From assembly GCA_937900215.1 (NCBI GenBank), contig CALCFH010000412.1, forward strand, positions 1-5,395: DNA of 5,395 nt, written 5' to 3'. Shown in pieces: positions 1 through 5,395 of this stretch; position 1 is the first letter of the stretch; each line of letters begins with the position of its first letter. The DNA comes from an uncultured Cryomorphaceae bacterium (GTDB lineage Bacteria > Bacteroidota > Bacteroidia > Flavobacteriales > Schleiferiaceae). The notes beneath the pieces are model-generated. The model was not told the DNA's origin and searched no databases. It saw only the letters and a program-made list of their open reading frames with translations. The position numbers and the translations under genes were made by a program.

Positions 1-785
1 GCTTTCATAGCGGCATTCACCTCTTCTACAGTTACCTCTCTTTCAAGAATAACGGTAAGGTCAGTAACAGAACCGGTAATGGTTGGCACTCTCATAGCCA
101 TACCATCTAATTTCCCATCCAGCTCAGGCAAAACCAATCCAACTGCAGTTGCTGCACCAGTACTAGTAGGAATGATACTTTGAGAAGCCGCTCTAGCACG
201 ACGTAGGTCGTCATGTGGTGCATCTTGAATGCGCTGATCGGAAGTAAAAGCATGAACCGTGGTCATAAAACCTTTAACAATTCCGAAATTATCTTGAATC
301 ACTTTAGCCATTGGAGCTAAGCAGTTGGTAGTACAAGAAGCATTTGAAACAAGAACATCTTCAGACGTAAGTTCATGATCGTTTACTCCTAGAACCACTG
401 TTTTAATTCCTTTTTTCGCCGGAGCAGAAAGTAAAACACGCTTTGCGCCGGCTTCTATATGTTTAGACATACCCGCTACATCTCTAAAAATTCCGGTGCA
501 CTCAAGTACCACATCAATGGCATGTTCTTTCCAAGGAAGCGCGGCGGGGTCTTTAATGGCTGTAATAAGAATTGCATGGCCATCTACAATTAGCGTATTG
601 CCATCCACCTTAACATCGCCTTTGTATCTGCCATGCGCTGTATCGTATTTCAGCAAATGCGCAAGCGTTTTGGGGTCAGTGAGGTCATTAATCGCCACTA
701 CCTCTACAGCATCGTTTTGCATAAGGTTGCGAAAAGTTAGCCTACCAATTCGGCCAAATCCGTTTATTGCAATTTTCTTTTTCAT
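1..785 (-). CDS. gap: Glyceraldehyde-3-phosphate dehydrogenase, type I (C-terminus cut by window edge)
   Basis: This enzyme oxidatively phosphorylates glyceraldehyde 3-phosphate to 1,3-bisphosphoglycerate in the cytoplasm, in glycolysis and in reverse in gluconeogenesis. The first 261 residues are readable. They show the Rossmann motif INGFGRIGR at residues 7-15, and AINDLTD with Asp34, the acidic residue that favours NAD over NADP. The active-site motif SNASCTTNC has catalytic Cys151, and TTVHAFTSDQ has catalytic His178. The typical DLRRARAAS and PTSTGAA segments follow. Known family members have about 330-340 residues, so roughly 70 C-terminal residues lie beyond the left edge. The ATG at 785-783 gives the canonical N-terminus; AGGAAA just before it is at best a weak, very close ribosome binding site. 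It starts 13 bases after the pfkA stop, and I see no promoter between them, so co-transcription is inferred. Family assignment is very secure. Confidence 0.97.
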   Translation of the reverse strand, partial: MKKKIAINGFGRIGRLTFRNLMQNDAVEVVAINDLTDPKTLAHLLKYDTAHGRYKGDVKVDGNTLIVDGHAILITAIKDPAALPWKEHAIDVVLECTGIFRDVAGMSKHIEAGAKRVLLSAPAKKGIKTVVLGVNDHELTSEDVLVSNASCTTNCLAPMAKVIQDNFGIVKGFMTTVHAFTSDQRIQDAPHDDLRRARAASQSIIPTSTGAATAVGLVLPELDGKLDGMAMRVPTITGSVTDLTVILEREVTVEEVNAAMK

Positions 786-798
786 TTTCCTGTTGTTC

Positions 799-1770
799 TT
801 AGATTGATAATATTTTTGAGATTCTCAGTAAATCCATATTAAGAGGCACTTGATTTTGGATGGACTTTTGAAGAAATGTGAAGGTAACCTCATTGTTCAC
901 CACTCCACACATCATATCTGATTTGCCATCGAAAAGTGCTTCTACAGCTGCTACACCTAGCTTACTTGCCAAAACTCGGTCATAACAACTTGGAGATCCG
1001 CCTCGCTGAAGATGACCCAAGATGGTTACTTTGGTGTCTATAAAGGGGTAATGCGCCTTAACCCTTTCTGCTATTTCAAATGTATTTCCTAGGCGATTGC
1101 CTTCGGCAACCAACACAATATTGCTTGTCTTTCTATTTGCAAAACCGCGGGCAATCTCAGATAACAGCTCTTCCATGGTTCTATTGCCCTCTGGGAGAAT
1201 AACATCCAACGCTCCCGTAGCTACCGCTGTTCTCAAGGCTATAAAGCCTGTATCTCTGCCCATTACCTCCACAAAAAAGAGGCGGTTGTGAGAGCTCGCA
1301 GTATCGCGAATTTTATCTACGCACTCCGTAACTACGTTCGTAGCTGAATCATACCCCAAGGTAAAATCAGTGCCATATAGATCGTTGTCAATCGTTCCAG
1401 GAATGCCAATTACAGGCACTCCAAATTCTTTAGTGAAAAGATGTGCTCCCGTAAAACTGCCATTTCCTCCAATGACTACCAACCCGTCTAGCCCTGCTGC
1501 TTTGCAATTCTGGTAGGCCAATTCTCTGCCCTCTTTGGTTCGAAAAGCATCGGAACGAGCCGACTTTAAAAAAGTACCACCTAGATTCAATATATTTTTT
1601 ACGGACCGAGAATCCAATGGTTCAAACTCATTGTCGATTAAACCTTGAAATCCGCGAATCACGCCCACAACTTCTCTCTCGTAATACACCGCTGTCCGAA
1701 CTACAGCTCGTATCGCTGCGTTCATTCCTGGCGCATCTCCGCCTGAGGTTAAGACCCCAATTTTCTTCAT
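799..1770 (-). CDS. pfkA: ATP-dependent 6-phosphofructokinase (323 aa)
   Basis: It phosphorylates fructose 6-phosphate to fructose 1,6-bisphosphate, the committed step of glycolysis. Length and motifs fit the short bacterial PfkA group: TSGGDAPGMNAAIRA (residues 8-22), GGNGS (101-105), PGTIDND (124-130) with catalytic base Asp128, MGRDTGF (170-176) and GHLQRGGSP (252-260). Gly at 104 and Gly125 in PGTIDND are the residues seen in ATP-using enzymes; PPi-dependent enzymes usually have Asp and Lys there. Two departures from the E. coli enzyme are visible. The Mg-ATP aspartate (Asp103) is Asn103, encoded by AAT at 1464-1462. The phosphate-contacting Arg243 corresponds to Lys247. Arg72, Arg163, Glu223, His253 and Arg256 are kept, so I expect an active enzyme. 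The ATG at 1770 gives the canonical MKKIGVLTSGG start. It is first gene of the operon with gap, and its promoter region holds the palindrome at 1790-1810. Confidence 0.97.
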   Translation of the reverse strand: MKKIGVLTSGGDAPGMNAAIRAVVRTAVYYEREVVGVIRGFQGLIDNEFEPLDSRSVKNILNLGGTFLKSARSDAFRTKEGRELAYQNCKAAGLDGLVVIGGNGSFTGAHLFTKEFGVPVIGIPGTIDNDLYGTDFTLGYDSATNVVTECVDKIRDTASSHNRLFFVEVMGRDTGFIALRTAVATGALDVILPEGNRTMEELLSEIARGFANRKTSNIVLVAEGNRLGNTFEIAERVKAHYPFIDTKVTILGHLQRGGSPSCYDRVLASKLGVAAVEALFDGKSDMMCGVVNNEVTFTFLQKSIQNQVPLNMDLLRISKILSI

Positions 1771-1784
1771 AATACAAATCTATT

Positions 1785-1816
1785 CAAACTTAGTGTAAAA
1801 TTTACACTAATTGCAA
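1785..1816 (-). promoter_or_regulatory. Candidate Bacteroidota-type promoter of pfkA-gap
   Basis: On the minus strand TAAGTTTG (1792 to 1785) matches the Bacteroidota -7 element TAnnTTTG exactly. A TTG (1816 to 1814) lies 21 bases upstream, within the 17-23 base range described for Flavobacterium. A second TAnnTTTG match, TAGATTTG (1782 to 1775), has no TTG at a suitable distance and would leave almost no leader. With the first choice the transcript should begin around 1778-1780, giving a leader of only about 8-10 bases and no Shine-Dalgarno sequence. The start point is inferred. Confidence 0.6.
1790..1810. promoter_or_regulatory. Perfect 10+1+10 palindrome, probable operator between pfkA and the Nudix regulator
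   Basis: The left arm TTAGTGTAAA (1790-1799) and right arm TTTACACTAA (1801-1810) are exact reverse complements around a single central base at 1800. The site fills the spacer between the -33 and -7 elements of the pfkA promoter candidate and overlaps the first three bases of the -7 element. A protein bound here should block pfkA-gap transcription. For the divergent gene the centre would lie about 60 bases upstream of the expected start, a position compatible with activation or no effect. A dyad of about 20 bases suits a dimeric winged-HTH protein, and the adjacent Nudix-wHTH gene is the obvious candidate. No second copy was noticed elsewhere in the window. Confidence 0.75.
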
Positions 1817-1845
1817 CAAAAGTTATTTTCTGCCTTGCGAAACTA

Positions 1846-1853
1846 TATATTTG
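1846..1853 (+). promoter_or_regulatory. Candidate -7 element of the Nudix regulator operon
   Basis: TATATTTG matches the Bacteroidota -7 consensus TAnnTTTG. There is no TTG 17-23 bases upstream, so the -33 region is weak, which could mean low basal expression or dependence on an activator. Transcription from about 1858-1860 would give a leader of some 32-34 bases to the ATG at 1892. Its position argues against the longer TTG-initiated reading frame that begins at 1811. Confidence 0.45.
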
Positions 1854-1891
1854 TATTCCAACCAAGGCAAAATCAAATCAAGAAATTTACA

Positions 1892-2578
1892 ATGAATCAT
1901 ACAGTTAATCCTCATGTTTCTGTTGACTGCGTGATATTTGGCTTCGACAATGAGCGCTTGAATGTGTTGCTCATTGAAAGATCGGCCGGGAATATCCCAG
2001 TGGCAGTTCAATATGCACTTCCGGGAGATCTCGTATGGGAAGAAGAATCGTTAGACGATGCCGCTTCACGGGTCTTAAAAGAACTCACCAATTTAGAGGG
2101 TATATATCTAAAGCAATTCAAAGCCTTTGGCAATCCGAACAGGGTTAATGACTTCAAGGACTTAGACTGGTTGCAATCGTATAGACAGCAGCCTCAAGCC
2201 CGTGTGATTACCGTTGGGTATTATGCTTTCATTCGTATGGATGAGCTCCAGCCCGAAGCGAGTTCTTTTGCGGAGAAAGTGTTTTGGAGAGATATTCATG
2301 AAATTCCATTGCTTGGCTTTGACCACAATGAAATTGTAGACGAGGCCATTGAAGTGTTGCGCAATGATTTTGACAGCAATAAAGTTGGATTTGAGCTCTT
2401 GCCAGATAAGTTCACTCTTAGTCAGCTTCAGACGCTCTATGAAAGTATTCTCGACAGGAAGCTCGATAAGAGAAATTTTAGAAAGAAGGTTTTAAAAGAG
2501 AGCATTGTGGTTCCATTGGATGAAAAACAAAAAGGAGTTCTCCATAAACCGGCCCAACTATTCGAACTCAACCAATAA
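1892..2578 (+). CDS. Nudix-fold transcriptional regulator with C-terminal winged HTH (NrtR/AraR-like, 228 aa)
   Basis: Residues 8-140 form a Nudix-like domain and residues 165-228 the winged helix-turn-helix typical of NrtR/AraR-type regulators; the tail contains KFTLSQLQTLYESILDRKLDKR, split here around LYESIL, followed by NFRKK and HKPAQLFEL. Known relatives include NrtR, which represses NAD synthesis genes and senses ADP-ribose, and Bacteroides AraR, which controls arabinose use. The Nudix box (about 45-70, from GDLVWEEES to RVLKELTNLEG) is degenerate: the expected REUxEE reads RVLKEL, and the Gly-to-Glu spacing is off by one. Hydrolase activity is therefore unlikely and ligand sensing more plausible. 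Residues about 85-101 form an extra loop before RVITVGYYAF. The frame is open from a TTG at 1811, but that start would overlap the promoter, and homology begins near the ATG at 1892. It is divergent from pfkA-gap, which it probably controls; the ligand is unknown. Confidence 0.88.
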   Translation: MNHTVNPHVSVDCVIFGFDNERLNVLLIERSAGNIPVAVQYALPGDLVWEEESLDDAASRVLKELTNLEGIYLKQFKAFGNPNRVNDFKDLDWLQSYRQQPQARVITVGYYAFIRMDELQPEASSFAEKVFWRDIHEIPLLGFDHNEIVDEAIEVLRNDFDSNKVGFELLPDKFTLSQLQTLYESILDRKLDKRNFRKKVLKESIVVPLDEKQKGVLHKPAQLFELNQ

Positions 2579-2589
2579 AGGCCCTACGC

Positions 2590-3282
2590 ATGAAACTGCT
2601 ATCTTTCCTTGCTGCACTGCTGCTACTGGCCTCTTGCGGTGTTAAAAATAAAACGAGTTCCACCCCTATCCAAAAAAAAGAAACTCTACTCTGGATTATC
2701 TCAGATCAACAGATTGATTGTGTTGGCATTACACATCAAAAGTGTCTGGTGTACCAACTAAAAGGCGAAAATAACTGGCAGAATTTCTATGGCAAAATTG
2801 AGGGTTTTAACCCTGAAATTGGCTATTCCTATGAAATTGAGGTAGAAGCAAGTCCAGTTAAAAACCCAGCTGCCGACGCATCTTCTCTGCACTATTCACT
2901 CATTCGAATAATCAGTTCTCAGGAAGTAAAAAATCTAGCGAGCATTCTAAATGATTCGTATGGATTGATAGAACTGTATGGCGAACCCATTCCAAGAACT
3001 ACTTCTATGCTCATAGAGTTTCAAGCCAGAAACAATGGTTTAATCATTGGAAACAGCGGCTGCAATGGATTTCGAGGCGAGTTAACTTTATTGGATAGTA
3101 ATTCCGGTGCCCTTCGATTGGGTCCTATTGCGGCTACAGAAATGTTCTGCGATGGCAAGATGGAATTGGAAATCAACTTTTTCAAAGCCTTGGGTGAAGC
3201 AACACATATACAGCCCATTAAAGGTGGAATGCAATTGTTGAATGGAAAGAATGTGCTGTTAACTGCAATGCGAATAGACTGA
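2590..3282 (+). CDS. DUF4377-META domain lipoprotein (230 aa)
   Basis: A 15-residue signal peptide, MKLLSFLAALLLLAS, is followed by lipobox Cys16 (LASC|G), so the mature protein should be lipid-anchored in the periplasm or outer membrane. Residues about 32-112 resemble DUF4377: a Cys44/Cys52 pair, W63 with FYGKIEGF (66-73), GYSYEIEV (78-85) and the PAADASSLHYSL stretch (93-104). Residues about 122-228 resemble the META/HslJ domain, with its signature SGCNGFRG (156-163) and TEMFC (183-187), where Cys158 and Cys187 could pair. META proteins such as HslJ are linked to envelope stress and novobiocin resistance in E. coli; the biochemical role of neither domain is settled. The ATG lies 11 bases after the regulator stop, with a weak AAAGG before it. 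The stop TGA overlaps the next ATG, so translation of the two genes is probably coupled. Confidence 0.85.
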   Translation: MKLLSFLAALLLLASCGVKNKTSSTPIQKKETLLWIISDQQIDCVGITHQKCLVYQLKGENNWQNFYGKIEGFNPEIGYSYEIEVEASPVKNPAADASSLHYSLIRIISSQEVKNLASILNDSYGLIELYGEPIPRTTSMLIEFQARNNGLIIGNSGCNGFRGELTLLDSNSGALRLGPIAATEMFCDGKMELEINFFKALGEATHIQPIKGGMQLLNGKNVLLTAMRID

Positions 3283-3722
3283 TGGATTTAATAAGCAAGC
3301 AAAAATTGAGTATTCGCTGGTCTGACCTTGACCCCGTTGGTCATGTAAGACATTCTGTCTATTATGATTTCTGTGCACAGCTAAGGCTGATTGCGTTAGA
3401 TTCTATTGGATTGGGCATCGGACAAATGCAGAAATTAGGAATCGGTCCTATTCTATTTAAGGAAGAGTGCAGCTTCAGAAAAGAAATGCATTTTGGCGAA
3501 TCTATTTTTGTGCATTTAGAACTCTCCGGTTTGAGAAAAGACTTTAGTAGATTTGCCTTCAAGCACACTTTTATTCGTGGCGAAGATGAGTTTTGTGCAG
3601 AGCTTTCCATACTTGGCGCTTGGATGGATCTTCGTCAAAGGAAGCTAAGCGCACCCCCCGAATCTTTTTTCCCCCATTTCGATTCCATTCCAAAGTCGAA
3701 AGACTTTACATTCGATCTGTAA
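3282..3722 (+). CDS. Acyl-CoA thioesterase-like protein, hotdog fold (4HBT family, 146 aa)
   Basis: The length and N-terminal signature fit a single-domain 4HBT/YbgC-type hotdog thioesterase that hydrolyses acyl-CoA thioesters in the cytoplasm. IRWSDLDPVGHVRHSVYYDF (11-30) places Asp17 where the family has its catalytic aspartate, followed by the GHV turn and the start of the long hotdog helix. FKEECSFRKEMHFGESIFVH and the later SRFAFKHTFIRG fit the sheet strands. The ATG shares one base with the upstream TGA (TGATG), which suggests translational coupling to the lipoprotein gene. The C-terminal tail (about 118-146) is Pro/Phe/Ser-rich and less conserved-looking, and is encoded by several homopolymer runs (C6, T6, C5 between 3654 and 3675). 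Substrate cannot be told from the sequence. Confidence 0.85.
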   Translation: MDLISKQKLSIRWSDLDPVGHVRHSVYYDFCAQLRLIALDSIGLGIGQMQKLGIGPILFKEECSFRKEMHFGESIFVHLELSGLRKDFSRFAFKHTFIRGEDEFCAELSILGAWMDLRQRKLSAPPESFFPHFDSIPKSKDFTFDL

Positions 3723-3731
3723 TTACTTCAA

Positions 3732-4124
3732 GTGGGTTCTAGGAAAAAAACATCTGTGCTTTCCCATCGCCCTCATTCTGTTGAAGACTACATCTTAAAC
3801 CTGCCAATTGCAGATCAAGAAGCGGCTTTTTACATCCACAATGAATTGCTCTCTCAACCGGGCATGCGCTGTGACCTGCGCTGGAGCCTTCCGTTTTACG
3901 GAAGAAAAAGGTGGATATGCTATCTAAATCCACTTAAAAAAGGCGGATTCGAGTGGGTTTTCTTAGACGGACAACAATTGTACAGCAGTGGCGGCCTTCT
4001 GCAAAAAAGGAGTCGATCCAGAGTGGCAGGCCTATACTATCCAACCGAAACGGGAACAGAGTTAAACTTTATTCCCGAAAACCTTGTGCAAGAGGCCTTG
4101 TGGCTTGATGATTTAAAAAAATAG
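3732..4124 (+). CDS. DUF1801/YdhG-like domain protein (130 aa)
   Basis: A small soluble protein resembling the DUF1801 (YdhG-like) family. The N-terminal helix VEDYILNLPIADQEAAFYIHNELL (about 17-40, interrupted in the family by variable residues) is followed by the strand pattern CDLRWSLPFYGRKRWICYLNP and FEWVFLDGQQL, as in members where a Leu-Pro-rich helix precedes a GxPxY-like strand. No signal peptide or membrane segment is visible and the function of the family is unknown. The only reasonable start is GTG at 3732: the frame is closed by a stop at 3720-3722, and the first internal ATG (codon 44) would remove the N-terminal helix. It begins 9 bases after the thioesterase stop and ends 7 bases from the stop of the convergent OmpA-like gene. 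Confidence 0.75.
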   Translation: MGSRKKTSVLSHRPHSVEDYILNLPIADQEAAFYIHNELLSQPGMRCDLRWSLPFYGRKRWICYLNPLKKGGFEWVFLDGQQLYSSGGLLQKRSRSRVAGLYYPTETGTELNFIPENLVQEALWLDDLKK

Positions 4125-4131
4125 TAGGGTG

Positions 4132-5112
4132 TTAATCTAGCTGCTCCATTAGTCTGTTCAACTCAGACAAGTCTGGAGTAATAATAACTTCCGTTCTTCT
4201 ATTTATAGCCTTGTTGGCGTCAGAGTTGTTTTCTACCAGTGGTAGGTATTCACTTCTTCCAGCCGCTACAATTCGTTTTGGATCTACTCCTTTGTTCTCA
4301 AGAAGTGCTTTGATCACTGCAGTAGAGCGCATTACGCTCAGATCCCAATTGTCTTTGATCATGGTTTTGCCATTAAAAGCATCGTTATCTGTATGGCCCT
4401 CAACGGTAATTTGCAGGTCTTGATTGTCGGCCAGAGCTTGAGCCAATACACCCAAAGCAGCTTTAGCCTTGTCGTTTACAGTCCAACTAGCAGAAGGAAA
4501 TAAAAGACTGTTTTCCAGCGAAATATACACCTTGCCATTTCTGCTTTCAACCGTTAATCCCTTACCTTCATAGGCTCTTAAGGCATTTGACATAGTATTT
4601 TTAATAAAGCGTACTACGCTGTCTTGCCTACTAATAACCTTTTCTAATTCGCGCACTCTTTTGGATCGCTGCTCTAACTGGGAGTTCAATTCTACAAGGG
4701 CAGCCCGCTCAGAATCAAGAGAATCTTGCTTGTCTTGTAAACGAAAATCCAATTCTTGAAGCCTTTCCAACATGGCCTTATTCTCTCTTGCGCTATTGGA
4801 TAGTAAGGCGTTGTTGTTCTCCAGCAGGAATTCGTAAGAGCGATTGAGATCGGAATAATTGCGTTTCATTTTTCGAACTTCAAAGCCCAATCGGGCCGTA
4901 TCGGATTGCAATTTTTTAGCGCGCTCTTGGCAATTGGAAAAATCCTCCTCGCATTGAGTCAGTTTTTTACTCGCATCTCCATACTTACCACTGAGCTCAT
5001 CGCGGTTCTGAAGCAGCTCATCGTAGTTCTTTTTCAAGGCATTGTGCACCTTACTACTCACGCAAGAAGTAAGCATAAAAGTGGCTAGGAAGAAGGCAAA
5101 AATACTTTTCAT
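4132..5112 (-). CDS. OmpA-domain lipoprotein with long coiled coil (326 aa)
   Basis: The signal peptide MKSIFAFFLATFMLTS ends in lipobox Cys17 (LTSC|V), so it is probably an outer-membrane lipoprotein facing the periplasm. Residues about 24-172 are rich in Glu, Lys, Leu, Asn and Gln with heptad-like spacing and almost no Pro or Gly after residue 45, predicting a long coiled coil. Residues about 195-312 form an OmpA/Pal-type peptidoglycan-binding domain: LLFPSASWTV (203-212), TVEGHTDN (236-243), DLSVMRSTAVI (257-267), IVAAGRSEYLP (281-291) and NRRTEVII (304-311). Asp242 and Arg262 sit where the family binds diaminopimelate. It should tether the outer membrane to the cell wall, with the coiled coil as spacer or partner-binding arm. 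The frame extends upstream to a TTG at 5133, but only the ATG at 5112 puts the signal peptide at the N-terminus. It appears monocistronic. Confidence 0.9.
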   Translation of the reverse strand: MKSIFAFFLATFMLTSCVSSKVHNALKKNYDELLQNRDELSGKYGDASKKLTQCEEDFSNCQERAKKLQSDTARLGFEVRKMKRNYSDLNRSYEFLLENNNALLSNSARENKAMLERLQELDFRLQDKQDSLDSERAALVELNSQLEQRSKRVRELEKVISRQDSVVRFIKNTMSNALRAYEGKGLTVESRNGKVYISLENSLLFPSASWTVNDKAKAALGVLAQALADNQDLQITVEGHTDNDAFNGKTMIKDNWDLSVMRSTAVIKALLENKGVDPKRIVAAGRSEYLPLVENNSDANKAINRRTEVIITPDLSELNRLMEQLD

Positions 5113-5130
5113 TCTCTTTACTGTTTGAAT

Positions 5131-5166
5131 CAAAAGTAAGGGGCTATTCTAGGCCATCTGGCCAAA
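5131..5166 (-). promoter_or_regulatory. Candidate promoter of the OmpA-like lipoprotein gene
   Basis: On the minus strand TACTTTTG (5138 to 5131) matches TAnnTTTG. TTTG (5166 to 5163) lies 24 bases upstream, slightly beyond the usual 17-23 spacing. Transcription would begin about 12-15 bases before the ATG at 5112. The purine-rich AAAGAGA directly before that ATG is the only ribosome-binding-like sequence. Confidence 0.5.
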
Positions 5167-5186
5167 TGAAAACTATTTATAAGCCC
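5141..5186. repeat. Nested inverted repeats between the exonuclease III gene and the OmpA-like gene
   Basis: GGCCA (5152-5156) and TGGCC (5159-5163) form a short dyad with a two-base spacer. It lies inside a wider pair, GGGCT (5141-5145) and AGCCC (5182-5186). The inner dyad falls between the two promoter elements of the OmpA-like gene. It could be an operator or a weak transcription end for the exonuclease gene, but no T-run follows on the minus strand. The arms are only 5 bases, so chance is possible. Confidence 0.3.
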
Positions 5187-5202
5187 TCAAATTGTGAATA
5201 TC

Positions 5203-5395
5203 TCAATGCAGTTCTACTACAATCGGGCAATGATCAGAATGCTTAGCCTCTGGAAGAATAGTAGCTGATTTTAGGCGCTTTTCAAGGTTCTTGGTAAGCA
5301 TGGCATAATCTATTCTCCAGCCTTTATTGTTGTTTCTTGCATTGGCTCTATAAGACCACCAACTATAGTGATGGGGTTCCTTTACGATTTCACGA
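5203..5395 (-). CDS. xth: Exonuclease III-type AP endonuclease (N-terminus cut by window edge)
   Basis: Only the last 63 residues are present. They carry the C-terminal signatures of the ExoIII/endonuclease-exonuclease-phosphatase family: YSWWSYRANARNNNKGWRIDY (split after NARNN), where the final Asp of RIDY is a conserved active-site residue, and KHSDHCPIVVEL, whose SDH motif holds the catalytic His. The enzyme cuts DNA 5' of abasic sites and trims 3' blocked ends in base-excision repair. Family members have about 250-270 residues, so some 190-200 lie beyond the right edge. The TGA stop is at 5205-5203, followed by 90 bases before the OmpA-like ATG. With its own promoter candidate there, the downstream gene is probably transcribed separately. 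Family assignment is secure, while the choice between xth and exoA as symbol is a convention. Confidence 0.93.
   Translation of the reverse strand, partial: REIVKEPHHYSWWSYRANARNNNKGWRIDYAMLTKNLEKRLKSATILPEAKHSDHCPIVVELH

Noticed and set aside
496..807. Plus-strand open frame of 103 codons opposite gap.
   Set aside because: It lies antisense to the clearly coding GAPDH frame, and its translation resembles no protein family.
1832..1868. GCCTTG (1832-1837) and CAAGGC (1863-1868) inverted repeat around the regulator -7 element.
   Set aside because: Six-base arms 25 bases apart are expected by chance, and no loop structure or terminator signal goes with them.
1811..1891. N-terminal extension of the Nudix regulator from a TTG at 1811, giving 255 residues.
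   Set aside because: The extra 27 residues do not resemble the family, overlap the -7 element at 1846-1853 and abut the operator. The ATG at 1892 gives the normal N-terminus.
3654..3675. C6, T6 and C5 runs near the end of the thioesterase gene, as a possible frameshift or phase-variation site.
   Set aside because: The frame stays open and ends just before the next gene. The runs are short and lie in a variable tail, so there is no sign of switching.
4122..4136. Possible bidirectional terminator between the convergent DUF1801-like and OmpA-like genes.
   Set aside because: Only 7 bases separate the stops, and no hairpin with a T-run was found there or just inside either gene.
5113..5133. TTG start at 5133 for the OmpA-like lipoprotein.
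   Set aside because: It would add seven residues, including a lysine and an arginine, before an already complete signal peptide, and it overlaps the promoter -7 element at 5131-5138. The ATG at 5112 is preferred.

Overview
The window looks like ordinary chromosomal DNA of a Bacteroidota bacterium, probably of the flavobacterial/cryomorph type. The signs are promoter cores of the form TAnnTTTG with an upstream TTG, little use of Shine-Dalgarno sequences, short lipoprotein signal peptides ending in LASC or LTSC, and DUF4377, META and OmpA-like lipoproteins typical of that phylum. Base composition is moderately AT-rich and even. There are no transposases, phage genes, CRISPR arrays, tRNAs or rRNAs, and no gene-free stretch longer than about 120 bases.

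Left third (minus strand): a two-gene glycolytic operon. pfkA (799-1770, ATP-type 6-phosphofructokinase) is followed 13 bases later by gap (785 down to the window edge, type I GAPDH missing its C-terminus).

Divergent control region (1771-1891): it separates pfkA from a plus-strand gene for a Nudix-fold protein with a C-terminal winged helix-turn-helix, of the NrtR/AraR-like regulator type. It holds a perfect 10+1+10 base palindrome (1790-1810) between the -33 and -7 elements of the best pfkA promoter candidate. The simplest reading is that the Nudix regulator binds this operator and controls entry into lower glycolysis in response to a nucleotide or sugar ligand. This is the most interesting feature of the window.

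Middle (plus strand, 1892-4124): a compact co-directional run of four genes: the regulator, a DUF4377+META lipoprotein, a hotdog-fold thioesterase (joined by a TGATG overlap) and a DUF1801-like protein. Gaps are 11, -1 and 9 bases, so they are probably co-transcribed, although no shared pathway is obvious.

Right third (minus strand): the DUF1801 gene converges, with 7 bases between stops, on a gene for an OmpA-domain lipoprotein with a long coiled coil, which has its own promoter candidate. Upstream of it is the C-terminal end of an exonuclease III-type AP endonuclease that runs off the right edge.
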